From the NCBI GenBank assembly GCA_947600345.1, contig CANQGC010000081.1, positions 1 to 10,544 of the forward strand: a stretch of DNA of 10,544 nucleotides, written 5' to 3'. The position numbers were made by a program, and so were the translations under genes. Of this stretch, positions 1 to 6,734 are shown one piece after another (position 1 is the stretch's first letter; every line of letters starts with the position of its first letter). A model generated the notes under the pieces. It was not told where the DNA came from, searched no databases, and was given only the letters and a program-made list of their open reading frames with translations. Source of the stretch: an uncultured Clostridia bacterium (GTDB lineage Bacteria > Bacillota > Clostridia > Christensenellales > Aristaeellaceae).

Positions 1-189
1 CGGATTGGAGGCGATGGGTCGTCGGTTCGCATTGCCGGACAATGGCTGAATACCGCGGGCCGCTTGGAAACGCGGACTTTCCCGCAAGCCGCAACCGCCT
101 GTTTGGCGTGGCTTCTGGGTTACGCTGGGCGCTGCCCAGACCTGCTTAAGGACCTGAGGTCCTTAAGAATCTCCCTTCTGCTGCCGCGC
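1..189. other. Intergenic region downstream of the kinase gene
   Basis: No gene could be supported here. The stretch lies beyond the stop codon of the kinase, which is the last gene of the minus-strand unit. Its main content is a pair of adjacent hairpins at 125-139 and 145-167, listed separately. A weaker inverted repeat, CCGCG...CGCGG, spans about 54-76. Frames stay open on the plus strand because the DNA is GC-rich, but none has a recognisable protein or a ribosome binding site. Confidence 0.5.
125..167 (-). terminator. Tandem hairpins after the kinase gene (possible operon end)
   Basis: Reading the minus strand away from the kinase stop codon, the first structure is a perfect 10-bp stem (145-154 paired with 158-167) with a 3-base loop. 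Five bases further on is a 6-bp GC-rich stem (125-130 paired with 134-139) with a 3-base loop. Neither is followed by a run of T on the minus strand, so this is not a classical intrinsic terminator. It could be a 3'-end stabiliser, a factor-dependent end, or a bidirectional structure shared with a gene left of the window. Confidence 0.4.
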
Positions 190-1698
190 TTAGGCGTTGC
201 CTTGCATCATGTGCTCGAGGCTCCTGTAGAGCTCCAGGTAGCGCTCGTAGCCCTTGGCGTAGATTTCCGCGGTGGCGGCGTTGGGCTCGTGGTGGCGCTT
301 GACGTGCACCGTCTGCTTGACGGCGCTCTCGTAGTCGGAGTACACGCCGGTGCCCACGCCCGCGACGATGGCCGCGCCCAGCGTCGTCGCCGACGATGTA
401 TTCGGCACGTCGATGGGATAGCCCGTCACGTCGCTCTTGATCTGCGTCCAGACCAGGCTATTGGCCGCGCCGCCCATGGCGTACAGGCGGTCGATCTTCG
501 CGCCGGTCTCCTCCGCCACCTTACAGTTATGGCGCAGCGAGTAGGCCACGCCCTCCATGCAGGCGCGAATCATGTGCGCGCGGGTCTTGGAGAAGTCCAC
601 GCCGTAGTAGACGCCCTCGGCGTTGGGGTTCCAGATGGGCGAGCGCTCGCCGGACATGTAGGGCAGGAAGAGCATGCCGTCGCTGCCGGGGGCGATGGTC
701 TCCGCCGCGCGGCTCATCTCCTCGAAGATGTTCGCGCCATGCTTCTCGCCCTCGAGCTTCTCCGCCAGGCAGAGCTGCTCGCTGAGCCACTTGAGCGCGC
801 CGCTGCCGCCCACCGTGCCGCCCTGGAGCAGGAACTTGCCCCGCACCACGTGGCGGGACAGGATCAGCCGGGGATCGGCCTTCATCTCGCTTAAGCAGAT
901 GCTCATGCCGCCGGCCTGGCCGCCCTGCTCCTGGGTCTGGCCCTCGGTGTAGACGCCCGCGCCCAGCGCGCCGCAGGCGGCGTCCAGCCCGCCGATGACG
1001 ACGGGGATGCCCGCGCAGAGGCCCGTCTGTTGCGCAGCTTCGTCCGTGACCTTGCCGATCACCGTGTCGCACTCGACGATTTCCGGCAGGAGGTCCCGGC
1101 GCACGCCGAGTTCGGCGATGATGGCCTCGTCCCAGCAGCCCTTCGCCATATCGAAGCACTGATAGCCGTAGCTCAGGCAGTTATCCTGGGCGATCTCGCC
1201 GGTGAGCCTCCAGGCGATGTAGCTGTTCGACTGGAGGATCTTCTCCGCCTTCTCGTAGACCTCGGGCCGCTCGTTGCGGTACCAGAGTATCTTCGGCAGC
1301 GTGTACGAGGGCTTGAAGGGGTTGCCGCCGCAGGCGAACAGCCGCTCCTTCCCCACGCGCTCCTCGGCCCAGGCGCACTCCTTCTGGGCGCGCATGTCGG
1401 TCCAGATCGGCGTGTTGTGCAGCACCTTATCCCCGGCGATGGGGATGGCCGACCAGCTCTGGGCGTCGATGCCGATGGCGGCGATGTCCCGCGCCTCGAT
1501 GCCACTCCTCTCCAGCATTGCGCGAATCGCGCCGCAGACGGCCCTCCACCAGTCGTCGGGGTTCTGCTCCGCGATGCCCGGCGCGGGGCAGATCACCGGG
1601 TAGTTGCCGGCGGCGCTTGCAACGTTCTCCCCGCTGGGGCGAAAGATGTCCACCTTGCAGGCGGAGGTGCCGATGTCGATGCCCAGAAGATAGTTCAT
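190..1698 (-). CDS. FGGY-family carbohydrate kinase (xylulokinase-like)
   Basis: This is a 502-residue cytoplasmic sugar kinase, the usual FGGY length, that transfers phosphate from ATP to a sugar or polyol. Seen in the sequence: the N-terminal phosphate-binding motif GIDIGTSACK (6-15), EQNPDDWW (44-51) as in xylulokinases, IWTDMRA (98-104) in the sugar-site region, and the catalytic-base region GGLDAACGALGAG (236-248) with D239 as the likely base. The C-terminal half has LPYMSGERSPIWNP (345-358) and the second FGGY signature GGAANSLVWTQ (409-419) through TTLGAA (438-443). The start ATG follows AAGGGAG by 6 bases. It is the last gene of the ABC transporter unit, so its substrate is probably the imported compound or its first oxidation product. 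Family members act on xylulose, ribulose, fuculose, glycerol, gluconate and erythritol, so sequence alone does not fix the substrate. With GatD- and GatZ-like neighbours, D-tagatose or a hexitol is a reasonable guess. The family is certain; the substrate is not. Confidence 0.93.
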   Translation of the reverse strand: MNYLLGIDIGTSACKVDIFRPSGENVASAAGNYPVICPAPGIAEQNPDDWWRAVCGAIRAMLERSGIEARDIAAIGIDAQSWSAIPIAGDKVLHNTPIWTDMRAQKECAWAEERVGKERLFACGGNPFKPSYTLPKILWYRNERPEVYEKAEKILQSNSYIAWRLTGEIAQDNCLSYGYQCFDMAKGCWDEAIIAELGVRRDLLPEIVECDTVIGKVTDEAAQQTGLCAGIPVVIGGLDAACGALGAGVYTEGQTQEQGGQAGGMSICLSEMKADPRLILSRHVVRGKFLLQGGTVGGSGALKWLSEQLCLAEKLEGEKHGANIFEEMSRAAETIAPGSDGMLFLPYMSGERSPIWNPNAEGVYYGVDFSKTRAHMIRACMEGVAYSLRHNCKVAEETGAKIDRLYAMGGAANSLVWTQIKSDVTGYPIDVPNTSSATTLGAAIVAGVGTGVYSDYESAVKQTVHVKRHHEPNAATAEIYAKGYERYLELYRSLEHMMQGNA

Positions 1699-1729
1699 GT
1701 TGTACTCCCTTCATTCTCTCTGTGGAAGG

Positions 1730-1765
1730 GGAACGGCTGCGTTCCCGAAAGATCGCAGCCGTTCC
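1730..1765 (-). promoter_or_regulatory. Strong intercistronic hairpin between binding protein and kinase
   Basis: A perfect 12-bp stem (1730-1741 paired with 1754-1765) encloses a 12-base loop. It lies 32 bases past the stop codon of the binding-protein gene and 31 bases before the kinase start. No T run follows on the minus strand, so it is unlikely to be an efficient intrinsic terminator. Hairpins in this position, as after malE in enteric bacteria, often protect the upstream binding-protein message from 3' decay and lower expression of the next gene. That role is inferred. Confidence 0.65.
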
Positions 1766-1797
1766 GATGGTCTGTCTAATTCAAACCGAAGTTCAAA

Positions 1798-2886
1798 TTA
1801 GTCGTACAGGTTCTGAGCGATCTCCTCGTTGCCGATGTTCTCAGCGGTGTAGAACGCGCAGCCCGTGTCGGTGTCCTCGACGGCCTCGCCCTTCGCGGAA
1901 GCGAGCAGCAGGTCGATGGTGACTTCGCCGATGGTCACGGGAGCCTGGGTCACAGCACCATACATGGTGCCATCGGAGACGGCAGCCTTGATCGTCGCGC
2001 CGGAGTCGAAGCCGACGGCGATGATGTTGGTGTCTTCGGAGCCGCAGACCATCAGGGTCTGGTTGGCGGTCAGCACGCCCTCAGCGGCGGTCTGGTTGGA
2101 GCCGAACACGGCGATGGTGTCCGCCTCGGTCAGCACGGTGGAAGCCTCGGTGGCGCACAGCTCAACGGTGGTCTGCGCGGGCGCATGGGCCTCGATGATG
2201 ATCTTGGCGTCGGCCTCGGCGACGGTGGCGCCGGTGGTGCCGTTGACATAGAATTCGTTGCCGGTCACGGCCACGCCCCAGCCCTCAGCGGAGGCCAGCT
2301 CGATGATCTTGTCGATGAAGCCGAGGCCGCGCTGGGTCACGGACTCACCGGTGGCATCCTGGTTGATCTCGCCGATGCGCACGGCGCCCTCAGCGGCAGC
2401 GATGCGATCCTTGATCTTGGCCCACATGCCCTCAGCGGCGACGCCGCCGGCCACGTAGTTGTTGGTGGAGGCGTTGGCCTTGACCGCGCCTTCCGGAGCG
2501 CCCGGAACGCCGGAGTCGAAGCCGATGATCGGGATGCCCGCATCCAGGGTCTGCTGGAGCAGGTCATTGAAGGCCTCCTGGTCGACAGCGGCGAAGCCGA
2601 TGGCGGCCGGGGCGGCGTTCAGCGCAGAGGTGTACTGCTGCACCTGCTGGGCGATGTCGGACTCGGAGTCGGGGCCGACGAAGTTCATGGTGATCATCTC
2701 ATAGCCCGCTTCGCCGTTGAGCTTGTCAACCTCGGCCTGGGAGCCCTTCAGCACGGCCTGCCAGTAGGTGGACTGGAAGCCCTTGGAGACGATCTCGAAG
2801 TGATAGGTGGGCTGCTCCGCGGAAGCGGTCGCAACCAGGCTCAGAGCCAGAACCAGAGCCAGAACGAGAACCAGTACTTTCTTCAT
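1798..2886 (-). CDS. Sugar ABC transporter substrate-binding protein
   Basis: This 362-residue exported protein captures a sugar or polyol outside the membrane and delivers it to the permease pair. It belongs to the ribose/galactose-binding type (periplasmic binding protein domain, PF13407-like). Residues 1-23 form a signal peptide: MKK, a long Leu/Val/Ala core, then ATASA before E24, a typical AxA signal-peptidase I site. No lipobox cysteine is present, which is odd if the host is Gram-positive. Two lobes follow. The first runs to about residue 140 with AAIGFAAVDQEAF (94-106) and IPIIGFDSGVPG (118-129), the second from about 150 with IGEINQDATGES (171-182), TIAVFGSNQTAAEGVL (257-272) and VGFDSGATIKAAVSDGTM (291-308). 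The start follows a perfect AAGGAGG at 9 bases. The gene lies 62 bases after permease 1, between two hairpins, which fits the need for excess binding protein. The ligand cannot be read from sequence. Confidence 0.95.
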   Translation of the reverse strand: MKKVLVLVLALVLALSLVATASAEQPTYHFEIVSKGFQSTYWQAVLKGSQAEVDKLNGEAGYEMITMNFVGPDSESDIAQQVQQYTSALNAAPAAIGFAAVDQEAFNDLLQQTLDAGIPIIGFDSGVPGAPEGAVKANASTNNYVAGGVAAEGMWAKIKDRIAAAEGAVRIGEINQDATGESVTQRGLGFIDKIIELASAEGWGVAVTGNEFYVNGTTGATVAEADAKIIIEAHAPAQTTVELCATEASTVLTEADTIAVFGSNQTAAEGVLTANQTLMVCGSEDTNIIAVGFDSGATIKAAVSDGTMYGAVTQAPVTIGEVTIDLLLASAKGEAVEDTDTGCAFYTAENIGNEEIAQNLYD

Positions 2887-2909
2887 GACAAAGTACCTCC
2901 TTAAAATTT

Positions 2910-2939
2910 TATATGCTCAGCTCTTGCGCTGCACATATA
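2910..2939 (-). promoter_or_regulatory. Hairpin just upstream of the binding-protein gene
   Basis: In the 62-base gap between permease 1 and the binding-protein gene, 2910-2921 can pair with 2928-2939: 12 positions with one mismatch and one G-U pair around a 6-base loop. It ends about 10 bases before the AAGGAGG site, with an AT-rich spacer between. It could be a 5' stabiliser after mRNA processing, or a weak attenuator (a short AAATTTT follows). I see no clear -35 box here, although TATAAA lies beside the hairpin. Confidence 0.5.
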
Positions 2940-2948
2940 CATTAGGGG

Positions 2949-3947
2949 TCAGGGGCGCTTGCGGTTGCGCATCATGTCGATGGTGACCGCCGCGAGCAGT
3001 ATGCCGCCGGTGATGATCTGCTGCCAGTTGGCCTGGAGCCCGATGAAGGGCAGGCCGGTCTTGAGCAGGGAGATCAGCAGGCAGCCCAGGAAGGTTCCGA
3101 CCACGGAGCCACTGCCGCCGGTCATGGCCGTGCCGCCGATGATGGCGGAGCCGATGGCGTCGAGCTCGAAGCCCGCGCCGGTGCCGGGGGTGATATTCGA
3201 GAACGTGCCGGCGTAGGCGATGGCCGCCAGGCCCGTGAAGAAGCCGCAGATCATGTAGGCGAACACGTGCCACTTGAACACGTTCACGCCGGAGAGCTTG
3301 AGCGCCTCCTTGTTGGAGCCGATGGCGATGATGTAGCGGCCCACGCGGGTGTGGTTCAGTATAAACGTCATGATGATCACCAGCAGGATCATCCACAGCA
3401 TGCCCAGCGGTATGATGGTCTTGTTCGGCGTCACGATGCGGAAGATGCTGCGGAACCAGGCGCCCGCCTGACTGCCGTCGGGCCACGTGCCGGAGAAGTT
3501 GTTCGTCAGCACCGCGCCCATGCCGCGGCAGAACATCATCGTGGAAAGCGTCATGATGAACGGCGGTATCTCAATCTTGGCGATGATCACGCCGTTGATC
3601 GTGCCCATCAGCACGCCCATGGCGATCGTGCAGATCAGCGCCGCCCACACGGGCATGTTGTACATGCGAATCAAGTAGCTGCCGATAACCGAGTAACAGA
3701 TCAGGCCCGTGCCCATGCTCAGGTCGTTTCCGCCGGTGATCAGCGGGAAGGTCACGCCGATGGCCATCAGCAGGATGTAGTACATGAAGTTGCAGATCTG
3801 CACAAGCGTCGTGTACCTGCGGAACGGCACGCTGCGCCAGTAGAAGAACAGATACAGCACCACCAACACGATCAGTATCACCAGACGCTGGACGCCAATC
3901 GCCCGAACGATCGGGTTGGAAGCAAGGCTCTTCTTTTGCTTTTCCAT
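2949..3947 (-). CDS. Sugar ABC transporter permease (RbsC type), subunit 1
   Basis: This 332-residue inner-membrane permease (BPD_transp_2, PF02653) forms half of the channel of a ribose-type importer. It is strongly hydrophobic, with about eight to ten membrane segments, the first at about 20-36. Seen: VTFPLITGGNDLSMGTG (65-81), the conserved segment that follows an early helix in RbsC; a cytoplasmic loop GRYIIAIGSNKEALKLSGVN (203-222) that should contact the ATPase; and ELDAIGSAIIGG (261-272) with TGGSGSVVGT (276-285), matching the RbsC hallmark ELDAI...GGT..GG.G...GT. The ATG follows a moderate AAAGGGG site at about 8 bases. It lies 28 bases after permease 2, to which it is clearly paralogous, so the two probably form a heterodimer. 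The family is secure; the substrate is unknown. Confidence 0.95.
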   Translation of the reverse strand: MEKQKKSLASNPIVRAIGVQRLVILIVLVVLYLFFYWRSVPFRRYTTLVQICNFMYYILLMAIGVTFPLITGGNDLSMGTGLICYSVIGSYLIRMYNMPVWAALICTIAMGVLMGTINGVIIAKIEIPPFIMTLSTMMFCRGMGAVLTNNFSGTWPDGSQAGAWFRSIFRIVTPNKTIIPLGMLWMILLVIIMTFILNHTRVGRYIIAIGSNKEALKLSGVNVFKWHVFAYMICGFFTGLAAIAYAGTFSNITPGTGAGFELDAIGSAIIGGTAMTGGSGSVVGTFLGCLLISLLKTGLPFIGLQANWQQIITGGILLAAVTIDMMRNRKRP

Positions 3948-3975
3948 CTTCTTATCCCCTTTCTTTCGTCCGGCG

Positions 3976-4977
3976 TCAGTTGCTGCGCCTGCGGCTGAGC
4001 GTATCGGCGATGACCGCGCCGAGCACGATCAGACCCGTCAGCGCGTACTGGTAGGAGATCGAGAAGCCCATCGCCAGTATGCCCTCCTGCATCAGGGCCA
4101 CGATGAACGCGCCGATCACCGTTCCGAGTATGGAAGCCAGGCCGCCCGCCATGGACGTGCCGCCCATGACGCAGGCCGCGATGGCCTCGTTGTTGAAGGT
4201 ATCGCCCATGCCCGGCTGCACGGTGGTGTAGGCGCCCACGTAGAAGATGGCCGCGAAGCCCGCCAGCGCGCCGCAGATGATGAAGGCCAGCATTTCCCAG
4301 CGGCGGGTATCGACGCCGGAGAGGCGGACGGCCTCCTTGTTCGCGCCCAGGCAGATGATGTAGCGCCCGGCGCGGGTGTGGTTCAATACGATCGCGCAGA
4401 TGATGGCCACGACGATCAGGAAGATCAGTCCGGTGGGGATGCCCTTGTAGCGCACAAAGTTGCGGAACCAGGTGTTGGGCGCGTCGCCCTGGGGCCAGGA
4501 GACCGTCTGGGTCTTGGTAAACACCGAGCCCAGGCCCTTGGCCACCTGCATCAGCGCCATCGACGTGATGAAGCTGGGCAGGTGCAGATACGCCACGAAC
4601 GCGCCGCCCACGGTGCCGAATACCGCGCCGATCAGCACGCACATGATGAGGCACAGCCACAGCGGGAAGGCGTACTGCTTCATGCAGTAGCCGGAGATCA
4701 GCGCCGAGCAGAACATGACCGGCCCGATGGAGAAGTCGATGTTGCCGGTGGCGATGACGAAGGTCACGCCCAGCGCCAGGAAGCCGATGAAGTAGCCGTA
4801 GTTCAGCGCGCTGAGCAGGCGGCTGACCTGGGCGAAGTTCGTGCCCTGGTGCAGTATCGGGCTCAGGATCGTGAACAGGATATACATCAGTATGATGACG
4901 CCGATGAGCACCACGCGGTTAAAGCCCATCATCCGGACCAGCTTGAGGGACTTAAACTTATTCAATGCCTCTTTCAT
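3976..4977 (-). CDS. Sugar ABC transporter permease (RbsC type), subunit 2
   Basis: This 333-residue inner-membrane permease is the partner of the next gene and of the RbsA-type ATPase before it. Seen: a first membrane segment at about 22-40, VTFVIATGNIDFSIGP (71-86), the coupling-loop segment GRYIICLGANKEAVRLSGVD (204-223), and NNEAIAACVMGGTSMAGG (262-279) followed by GTVIG (285-289). These are the same landmarks as in subunit 1, in the same order, but the sequences differ widely, so this is an old duplication. The start codon overlaps the ATPase stop codon in ATGA, and its ribosome binding site GGGAGG is encoded in the last ATPase codons. The two are probably translationally coupled. Confidence 0.95.
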   Translation of the reverse strand: MKEALNKFKSLKLVRMMGFNRVVLIGVIILMYILFTILSPILHQGTNFAQVSRLLSALNYGYFIGFLALGVTFVIATGNIDFSIGPVMFCSALISGYCMKQYAFPLWLCLIMCVLIGAVFGTVGGAFVAYLHLPSFITSMALMQVAKGLGSVFTKTQTVSWPQGDAPNTWFRNFVRYKGIPTGLIFLIVVAIICAIVLNHTRAGRYIICLGANKEAVRLSGVDTRRWEMLAFIICGALAGFAAIFYVGAYTTVQPGMGDTFNNEAIAACVMGGTSMAGGLASILGTVIGAFIVALMQEGILAMGFSISYQYALTGLIVLGAVIADTLSRRRSN

Positions 4978-6488
4978 TTGTCTCCCTCCCGCATGTCAAT
5001 GTCGCGCGTGGCCAGGTTCATGATGTTCTCCTGGGTGGCCTCGGCGATGTCGAGCTCGCCGGTCTTCTTGCCCTCGCACATCACCAGGATGCGGTCGGAC
5101 ATTCGCAGGATCTCGGTCATCTCCGAGGAGATCATGATGATGGACTTGCCCTCCTTGACCAGGCGTCCCATCAGCTCGTAGATCTCCTGCTTGGCGCCGA
5201 CGTCGATGCCTCGGGTCGGCTCGTCGAAGATCATGATCTTGGCGTCGTTGACCAGCCACTTGGCGATGACCACCTTCTGCTGGTTGCCGCCGGAGAGGTT
5301 CATCACCAGCTGGTCGATGCCGGGGGTCTTGGTGCGCAGCTCGTCCACGTACCTCTGGGTGACCTTCTCCTCCTTGGGCCGGTCGATGAACAGGCCCTTG
5401 GTGTACTCCTTCAGCGTCGCCAGCGTGGAGTTTTCGGTGATGCTCTTCTTGAGCACGATGCCGTAGCGCTTGCGGTCCTCGGACAGGTAGCTCAGGCCGT
5501 GCTCCACCGCGTCCTTCGGGGAGTGGATTTCGACCTTCTTGCCCTCGATGTAGATGTCGCCGCCCTGCTTGGGATCGGCGCCGAACAGCGCGCGGCAGGT
5601 CTCGGTGCGACCCGCGCCGACCAAGCCGGCGAAGCCCAGTATCTCGCCCTTCTTCAGCTCGAAGGAGACATCCTGCACCATCTTGCCGGCGTTGAGATGC
5701 TCCACCTTCAGCACCACCGGCGCGTCCGGCGGGCACTGACTCTGGGTCTTCGGGTCCTCGTAGATCACGCGGCCGACCATCATGTTGATGATGTCTTCCT
5801 TCGTGCAGTCCTCGGTGATGAGTGTGCCGATGTACTGGCCGTCGCGCATGACGGACACGCGGTCGGTGATCTTCTTGATCTCGTCCATGCGGTGGGAGAT
5901 GTAGACGATGCCGTAGCCCTTGGCGCGCAGGTCGCGGATGATGACGAAGAGCTGCTCGATCTCCGTGTCCGTGAGCGCCGCGGTGGGCTCGTCGAATATG
6001 ATGACCTTGGCGTCGTGGGAGATGGCCTTGGCGATCTCGCACATCTGCTGCTTGGCGACGGTCAGCTCGCTCATCGTGGTCTTCGGGTCGATCTCGATGC
6101 CCAGCTGCTTGAACAGCTTGGTCGCCTCCACGTTCATGGCGTTGTCGTCGATGCGGATGCCCTTCTTGGGCTCGCGGCCGATGAATATGTTCTGCGCCAC
6201 AGTCAGGTGGCCCATCATGTTCAGCTCCTGATGGACGATCACGATGCCCGCCTGCTGCGCCTCGCGGGGATTGGCGAAGGTGACCTCCCGGCCCTCGTAG
6301 GTGATGGTGCCGGAGTCCTTCGTATAGATGCCGGTGAGCACCTTCATCAGCGTGCTCTTGCCCGCGCCGTTCTCCCCCATCAGCGCGTGGACTTCGCCCT
6401 TGCGAACCTCGAAATCCACGTGATCCAGGGCGTGCACGCCGGGGAAGGACTTGTCGATGCCCTTCATCGTCAGGATTACTTCAGGCAT
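4974..6488 (-). CDS. Sugar ABC transporter ATP-binding protein (RbsA/MglA type, double NBD)
   Basis: This 504-residue cytoplasmic ATPase has two nucleotide-binding domains fused head to tail and powers the two permeases. Domain 1 has an intact Walker A, GENGAGKST (38-46), Q-loop HQE (86-88), signature LTVAKQQ (142-148), Walker B VIIFDEP (162-168) and H-loop ISHR (197-200). Domain 2 has the degenerate P-loop VGAGRTET (290-297) usual for this subfamily, signature LSGGNQQK (398-405), Walker B IMIFDEP (418-424), and Ser in place of the switch His in ISSEM (453-457). Domain 1 is therefore probably the active site and domain 2 mainly structural or regulatory. A frame runs 26 codons further upstream, but I chose this ATG because GGAGG lies 9 bases before it and the upstream residues do not look like the family. 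It is the first gene of the transporter unit. Confidence 0.95.
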   Translation of the reverse strand: MPEVILTMKGIDKSFPGVHALDHVDFEVRKGEVHALMGENGAGKSTLMKVLTGIYTKDSGTITYEGREVTFANPREAQQAGIVIVHQELNMMGHLTVAQNIFIGREPKKGIRIDDNAMNVEATKLFKQLGIEIDPKTTMSELTVAKQQMCEIAKAISHDAKVIIFDEPTAALTDTEIEQLFVIIRDLRAKGYGIVYISHRMDEIKKITDRVSVMRDGQYIGTLITEDCTKEDIINMMVGRVIYEDPKTQSQCPPDAPVVLKVEHLNAGKMVQDVSFELKKGEILGFAGLVGAGRTETCRALFGADPKQGGDIYIEGKKVEIHSPKDAVEHGLSYLSEDRKRYGIVLKKSITENSTLATLKEYTKGLFIDRPKEEKVTQRYVDELRTKTPGIDQLVMNLSGGNQQKVVIAKWLVNDAKIMIFDEPTRGIDVGAKQEIYELMGRLVKEGKSIIMISSEMTEILRMSDRILVMCEGKKTGELDIAEATQENIMNLATRDIDMREGDK

Positions 6489-6492
6489 GAAA

Positions 6493-6502
6493 CCTCTCCT
6501 CC
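6493..6502 (-). promoter_or_regulatory. Ribosome binding site that sets the ATPase start
   Basis: GGAGGAGAGG on the minus strand places its GGAGG core 9 bases before the ATG at 6488. This decides for a 504-residue ATPase against a longer open reading frame beginning at 6566. The longer form would begin only about 11 bases after the predicted transcription start and has no such site. Confidence 0.75.
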
Positions 6503-6583
6503 GTTTCCTGGGTTCCCAAGGCGGACGCCCGTCGAGGGAAGTTCCCCGCGCCGAGCGAATCGCCACCGAATCTTCTATCCTTT

Positions 6584-6612
6584 ATTTTACCGCATTCGGT
6601 CCGATTTGTAAA
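6584..6612 (-). promoter_or_regulatory. Sigma-A-type promoter of the transporter-kinase unit
   Basis: On the minus strand TTTACA (6612-6607) and TAAAAT (6589-6584) are separated by 17 bases, each one mismatch from the sigma-70/sigma-A consensus. Transcription should begin near 6577, giving a leader of about 90 bases before the ATPase ATG. The promoter lies just after the terminator of the upstream unit, so the transporter genes can be expressed independently. The spacer contains a small ACCG-AATG-CGGT inverted repeat. Confidence 0.75.
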
Positions 6613-6615
6613 CAA

Positions 6616-6641
6616 CAAAATTTGCACATATCGGAATTTTG
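6616..6641. promoter_or_regulatory. Inverted repeat next to the -35 box (possible operator)
   Basis: CAAAATT (6616-6622) and AATTTTG (6635-6641) are perfect complements around 12 bases, placed directly upstream of the -35 box of the transporter promoter. The palindrome TTGTACAA follows at 6643-6650. The position suits an activator or repressor site, but AT-rich repeats arise easily by chance and no regulator is known in this window. Confidence 0.3.
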
Positions 6642-6695
6642 CTTGTACAATCGTATCCTTTATCGCCAAATTCGCCGAATTTCCGCCGCGCTTGT

Positions 6696-6725
6696 AAAAC
6701 GCCGCGCGCAAAATCGCGCGCGGCG
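6696..6725 (-). terminator. Intrinsic terminator after the GatZ-like gene
   Basis: A perfect 10-bp GC-only stem (6700-6709 paired with 6716-6725) has a 6-base loop and is followed on the minus strand by TTTTACAAG. It begins 9 bases after the stop codon of the GatZ-like gene. The very stable stem and the position favour a real terminator. The T run is short, so some read-through into the transporter unit is possible. Confidence 0.8.
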
Positions 6726-6734
6726 TCGCGGAAA

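Noticed and set aside
1..149. A possible 3' end of a plus-strand gene, with one frame open from the left edge to a TAA at 147-149 and another ending near 49
   Set aside because: The short translations match nothing recognisable. Open frames of this size are expected at this GC content, and no supporting context exists on the left.
2887..2948. A separate promoter for the binding-protein gene (TATAAA near 2905-2911)
   Set aside because: The hexamer 17 bases upstream is a poor -35 match and the region is better explained by the hairpin.
6489..6566. A 26-residue N-terminal extension of the ATPase
   Set aside because: The strong ribosome binding site lies just before the ATG at 6488. The extension is Arg/Pro-rich and unlike the family, and it would begin only about 11 bases after the predicted transcription start.
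4965..6611. A very long open frame on the plus strand opposite the ATPase gene, and similar ones opposite the kinase, binding protein, permease, GatZ, dehydrogenase and reductase genes
   Set aside because: They are antisense shadows in GC-rich coding DNA. Their translations are low-complexity (His, Ala, Val, Leu, Asp, Arg), lack family motifs and lack ribosome binding sites, while the minus-strand frames are textbook family members.
6541..6640. A catabolite repression (cre) site near the transporter promoter
   Set aside because: No stretch here or near the other promoters fits the cre consensus (TGWAANCGNTNWCA) well enough to report.
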